A DNA stretch of 64,000 nucleotides from Pachypanchax playfairii (lineage: Eukaryota; Chordata; Actinopteri; Cyprinodontiformes; Aplocheilidae), in assembly GCA_006937955.1 (NCBI GenBank), contig SSNP01000133.1, forward strand, positions 1 to 64,000, in the 5' to 3' direction. Below are positions 61,521-64,000 of this stretch, in pieces (the stretch's first letter is position 1; the number at the start of each line of letters is the position of its first letter). The position numbers were made by a program, and so were the translations under genes. Below the pieces are notes generated by a model, which was not told the origin of the DNA, ran no database searches, and saw only the letters and a list, made by a program, of their open reading frames with translations.

Positions 61521-61592
61521 CCAATCCAATCCAATCCAATCCAATCCAATCCAATCCAATCCAATCCAATCCAATCCAATCCAATCCAATCC
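61521..61592. repeat. (CCAAT)14 microsatellite
   Basis: Fourteen perfect copies of the pentamer CCAAT plus two bases, with a slightly imperfect lead-in from about 61515. The perfection suggests a young, length-variable array. Each unit equals the CCAAT box core. Confidence 0.97.
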
Positions 61593-62950
61593 ACTATCCT
61601 GGATGTTTGAGATTTTTTCCTGCTTCAGTAAACCAGATTTAAAGTAGAGTTGTTAACAGGCAAATGCAGAACATCACACAGTGAGAAGGTCATTTACCAT
61701 TTACCATTTGGTGTGGTGAAGCAGGACAATATTTTATTACATATTTGTCTGTTGAGGGAAAAAAGTGAAAGATGAACTGTAACTCAAATGAAAACTTGAA
61801 ACTGGGTTAGAGATTTAACAAATTCGCTTCAGAAACTGATCAAAACTATTATGGTTTTACTACAATAAACAGCAAAAACCTGTATTTCAATTTATTTTTA
61901 ATGTAGTCATCTTCTTTTTAAATTGCTGTTTTGTTACAAACTCATTCCTCTGATCAGTTTGTGTCATTTTATTTAGTACACGAGTCTTTAAAGACAGTCC
62001 CAGTTTCTTTTGAAAGCTGGTTCAAATGAGTCTTGTAGAAAAAAATCTAAAATGATATTTTTAAAAAATAGAACATTTTCTGAAAAAGGAAATATTTTGT
62101 ATATTACTTTCCCTGAAGCAAAGATTTATTCTGGTTTGATTTGTGTGAGTGAATTGTGCATTTATGCATTTCTAAACTTACACCATGGATACATGTCCAG
62201 ATTTTAGAGATTGTGGATCAATTTCAGTGGATGCCCAGCCTCTATGTTTAAAGGTTAATTTTAAGGAAACTTATTTTATTGTAACTCACCTGTAATTCAT
62301 CAATCTGTGTTAAAACATCAAATATTGCTGTTATATAGACACTGCAAATAATTTTCTACAAACACTCTGCTAAAGCTTCACAGCATTTTATGTTTTGGAA
62401 AAAAACTGAACATATTTGGACAGTGAAACCAGAACATTTGGACTTCTGTTTTATCTCTGTATAGGAAGTACCCTTCGACGGTGGCAGAACCAAAAATTCA
62501 GTTCCTATCGGGAGGTTCTGCTAGGCCACATCTGTCCATCTGTCAAACATTCAGGCCCATCAATCATGAGGCTGAATGCATGAGAGTGTGCAGTGCAATG
62601 AACATCCATTAATCACTGTAAGACATGGATACTGGCAGGTTGAATGGGGTGTTTAAGAGCTGTCATTCTACAACGTGTAAGAGAGATAGAGAGTTATGCA
62701 AAGGATGGGTGATGTCTTGTGGGATTGTTCACATTTTAGCATCAGAGTCAGATTGTGGAGTTTTTTAGAACAAAGGAGTTGTTTTTTGGGATAAAGTTGA
62801 TTTTAATCCACAGTAACATATTTTACAGGCAACAGAAAGGTGTCAGATGTTTAATTACATCATTTAAACTTGACCAGATATATTACTCAAGCTAACAGCA
62901 TAGCATTTGGAATTTGGAACAACCATAGCACAAGTTAGCTGTAGCATTTT
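61593..62950. other. No supported gene
   Basis: No exon or repeat recognised up to the LINE boundary. The segment at about 62470-62640 is repeat-poor and less AT-rich. Just before the LINE, sequence such as CTAACAGCATAGCATTTGG is ordinary flanking DNA. Confidence 0.45.
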
Positions 62951-64000
62951 GCCCTGACATCTCACGTCATGAAAGTCCTGGAGAGATTCTTACTGGCTCA
63001 CCTCAACAAGCAGGTCAGCACCTTTCAGGACCCATTACAGTTTGCATACCGTAATGGGCTTGGGGTTGAAGATGCCATCATCTACCTGCTTCAAAGAGCA
63101 CACTCTCATCTGGACCAATCAGGCAGCACTTTGAGGGTCATGTTCTTTGACTTCTCAAATGCTTTTAACACAATTCAGCCTGCTTTGTTATGTGAGAAGC
63201 TCCATAAATTCCAGGTGGATTCCTCCACAACCTCCTGGATTTATGACTACCTCACAAACAGACCACAGTTTGTGAGACTGGGGGGTTGTGTGTCTGGGAT
63301 GGAGGTCAGCAGCACTGGAGCGCCACAAGGAACTGTACTCTCACCATTTCTCTTCACGATGTACACCTCTGACTTCCAGTACAACTCTGAGTCCTGTCAT
63401 CTGCAGAAATACTCTGATGACTCTGCAGTTGTTGGGTGCATCCGTGAGGGACAAGAAGCTGAGTATAGAGAACTGGTCAGTCAGTTTGTGAAATGGTGCG
63501 GTAACAATCATCTCATTTTAAATAGCAGAAAAACTAAGGAGATGATTGTTGACTTCAGGAGGAGAAAGAATCAACACAGCAGTATTTCCATCCTAGGAGA
63601 GGACAAGTACCTTGGAGTTCAGCTGGACAACAGACTAGAGTGGAAATGCAACACAGAATACATCTACAAGAAAGGTCAGAGCAGACTCTACTTCTTAAGG
63701 AAGCTGAGATCTTTTAATGTCTGCACCAAGAAGTTGCAAATCTTCTATAGGTCTGTTGTGGAAAGTGCAATCAGCTTTGCAGCCATCTGCTGGGGCAGCA
63801 GCATCAGAACCAGAGACTTGAAGAGAATCAACAATCTGATCAAGAAAGCTGGATCTGTGCTGGGAGTATCTCTGGAGCCACTGGAGCTGATTGTACAAAA
63901 AAGAATGCTGGACAAGCTGATGAAGATGATGGAGGACTCTTCTCACCCTCTGCACGACACAGTGATCAAACAACAGAGTGTGTTCAGTGAGAGGCTTCTT
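62951..64000 (+). mobile_element. 5'-truncated non-LTR retrotransposon (L2/CR1-like LINE), reverse transcriptase frame open to the window edge
   Basis: The family-like reading starts ALTSHVMKVLERFLLAHL at 62951, with an in-frame TAG just upstream at 62942-62944. No endonuclease part is present, so the copy is 5'-truncated as LINE copies usually are. Counting from the Met at 62969, the 344 codons to the window end contain no stop. They carry motif A (FFDFSNAFNTI, Asp61), motif B (GAPQGTVLSPFLF, 117-129) and the catalytic YSDD box (148-151), followed by LNSRKTKEMIVDFRRRK, KYLGVQLDNRLEW and GQSRLYFLRKLRSFNVC. Catalytic aspartates are therefore kept. A few residues usually found between ISILGED and KYLGV seem missing, which I infer as a small in-frame deletion. 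The clade is from memory, and the 3' end is off the window. Confidence 0.9.

Noticed and set aside
1..64000. CRISPR arrays, bacterial operons, ribosome binding sites, rRNA genes
   Set aside because: None seen. Regularly spaced repeats with unique spacers are absent, and all recognised elements are of fish nuclear type.

Overview
The window reads as nuclear DNA from a teleost fish, most likely a percomorph. It is AT-rich by eye, and no convincing host protein-coding gene, rRNA or functional tRNA was found. The identification rests on the mobile elements, which are typical of fish: Tc1-like transposons with long inverted repeats, Rex3-type (RTE clade) LINE remnants, L2/CR1-type LINE pieces, a tRNA-derived SINE with an L2-like tail, and several short elements bounded by TTAA. 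Nearly all short open frames are chance frames or antisense shadows. The window is best read as an intergenic region or part of a very large intron.

Layout. Bases 1-63 are the end of a Tc1-like element that lies mostly off the left edge. About 14 kb of unannotated single-copy-like DNA follows. A decayed Rex3-like LINE lies at 14.04-14.71 kb (minus strand). TTAA-bounded non-autonomous elements lie at 16.35-16.83, 21.81-22.58, 26.24-26.81 and 49.82-50.58 kb. The one at 21.8 kb keeps a recognisable first exon of a transposon protein, and two others keep a short start-codon exon followed by a splice-donor-like site. Copies of a widespread repeat with CCTCCGCCAA-type ends lie at 26.96-27.27 and 57.79-57.99 kb. 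Two pieces of another common fish repeat lie in opposite orientation at 19.3 and 32.5 kb. Two LINE 3' ends lie side by side at 33.5-34.1 kb, next to a further inverted-repeat element (34.30-34.87 kb).

The densest cluster is at 55.1-58.5 kb. It holds a 707-bp solo LTR with a perfect 5-bp target duplication, set in or beside a Rex3 scrap, followed 120 bp later by a nearly intact Tc1 transposon (55949-57564). The Tc1 copy has identical 200-bp terminal inverted repeats and a 340-codon transposase interrupted only by a 15-N assembly gap. The gap appears to stand for a single base. A tRNA-derived SINE lies at 58.26-58.53 kb. A perfect (CCAAT)n array lies at 61.52 kb, and a 5'-truncated LINE with an open reverse transcriptase frame runs off the right edge from 62.95 kb.

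There is no operon or pathway here: the recognisable genes belong to mobile elements and act only on their own mobility. The most useful observations are the young Tc1 copy with its mis-sized gap, the shared promoter/first-exon/splice-donor architecture of the TTAA elements, and a few long repeat-poor stretches that look like candidate conserved non-coding sequence. No previously undescribed system was convincingly identified.
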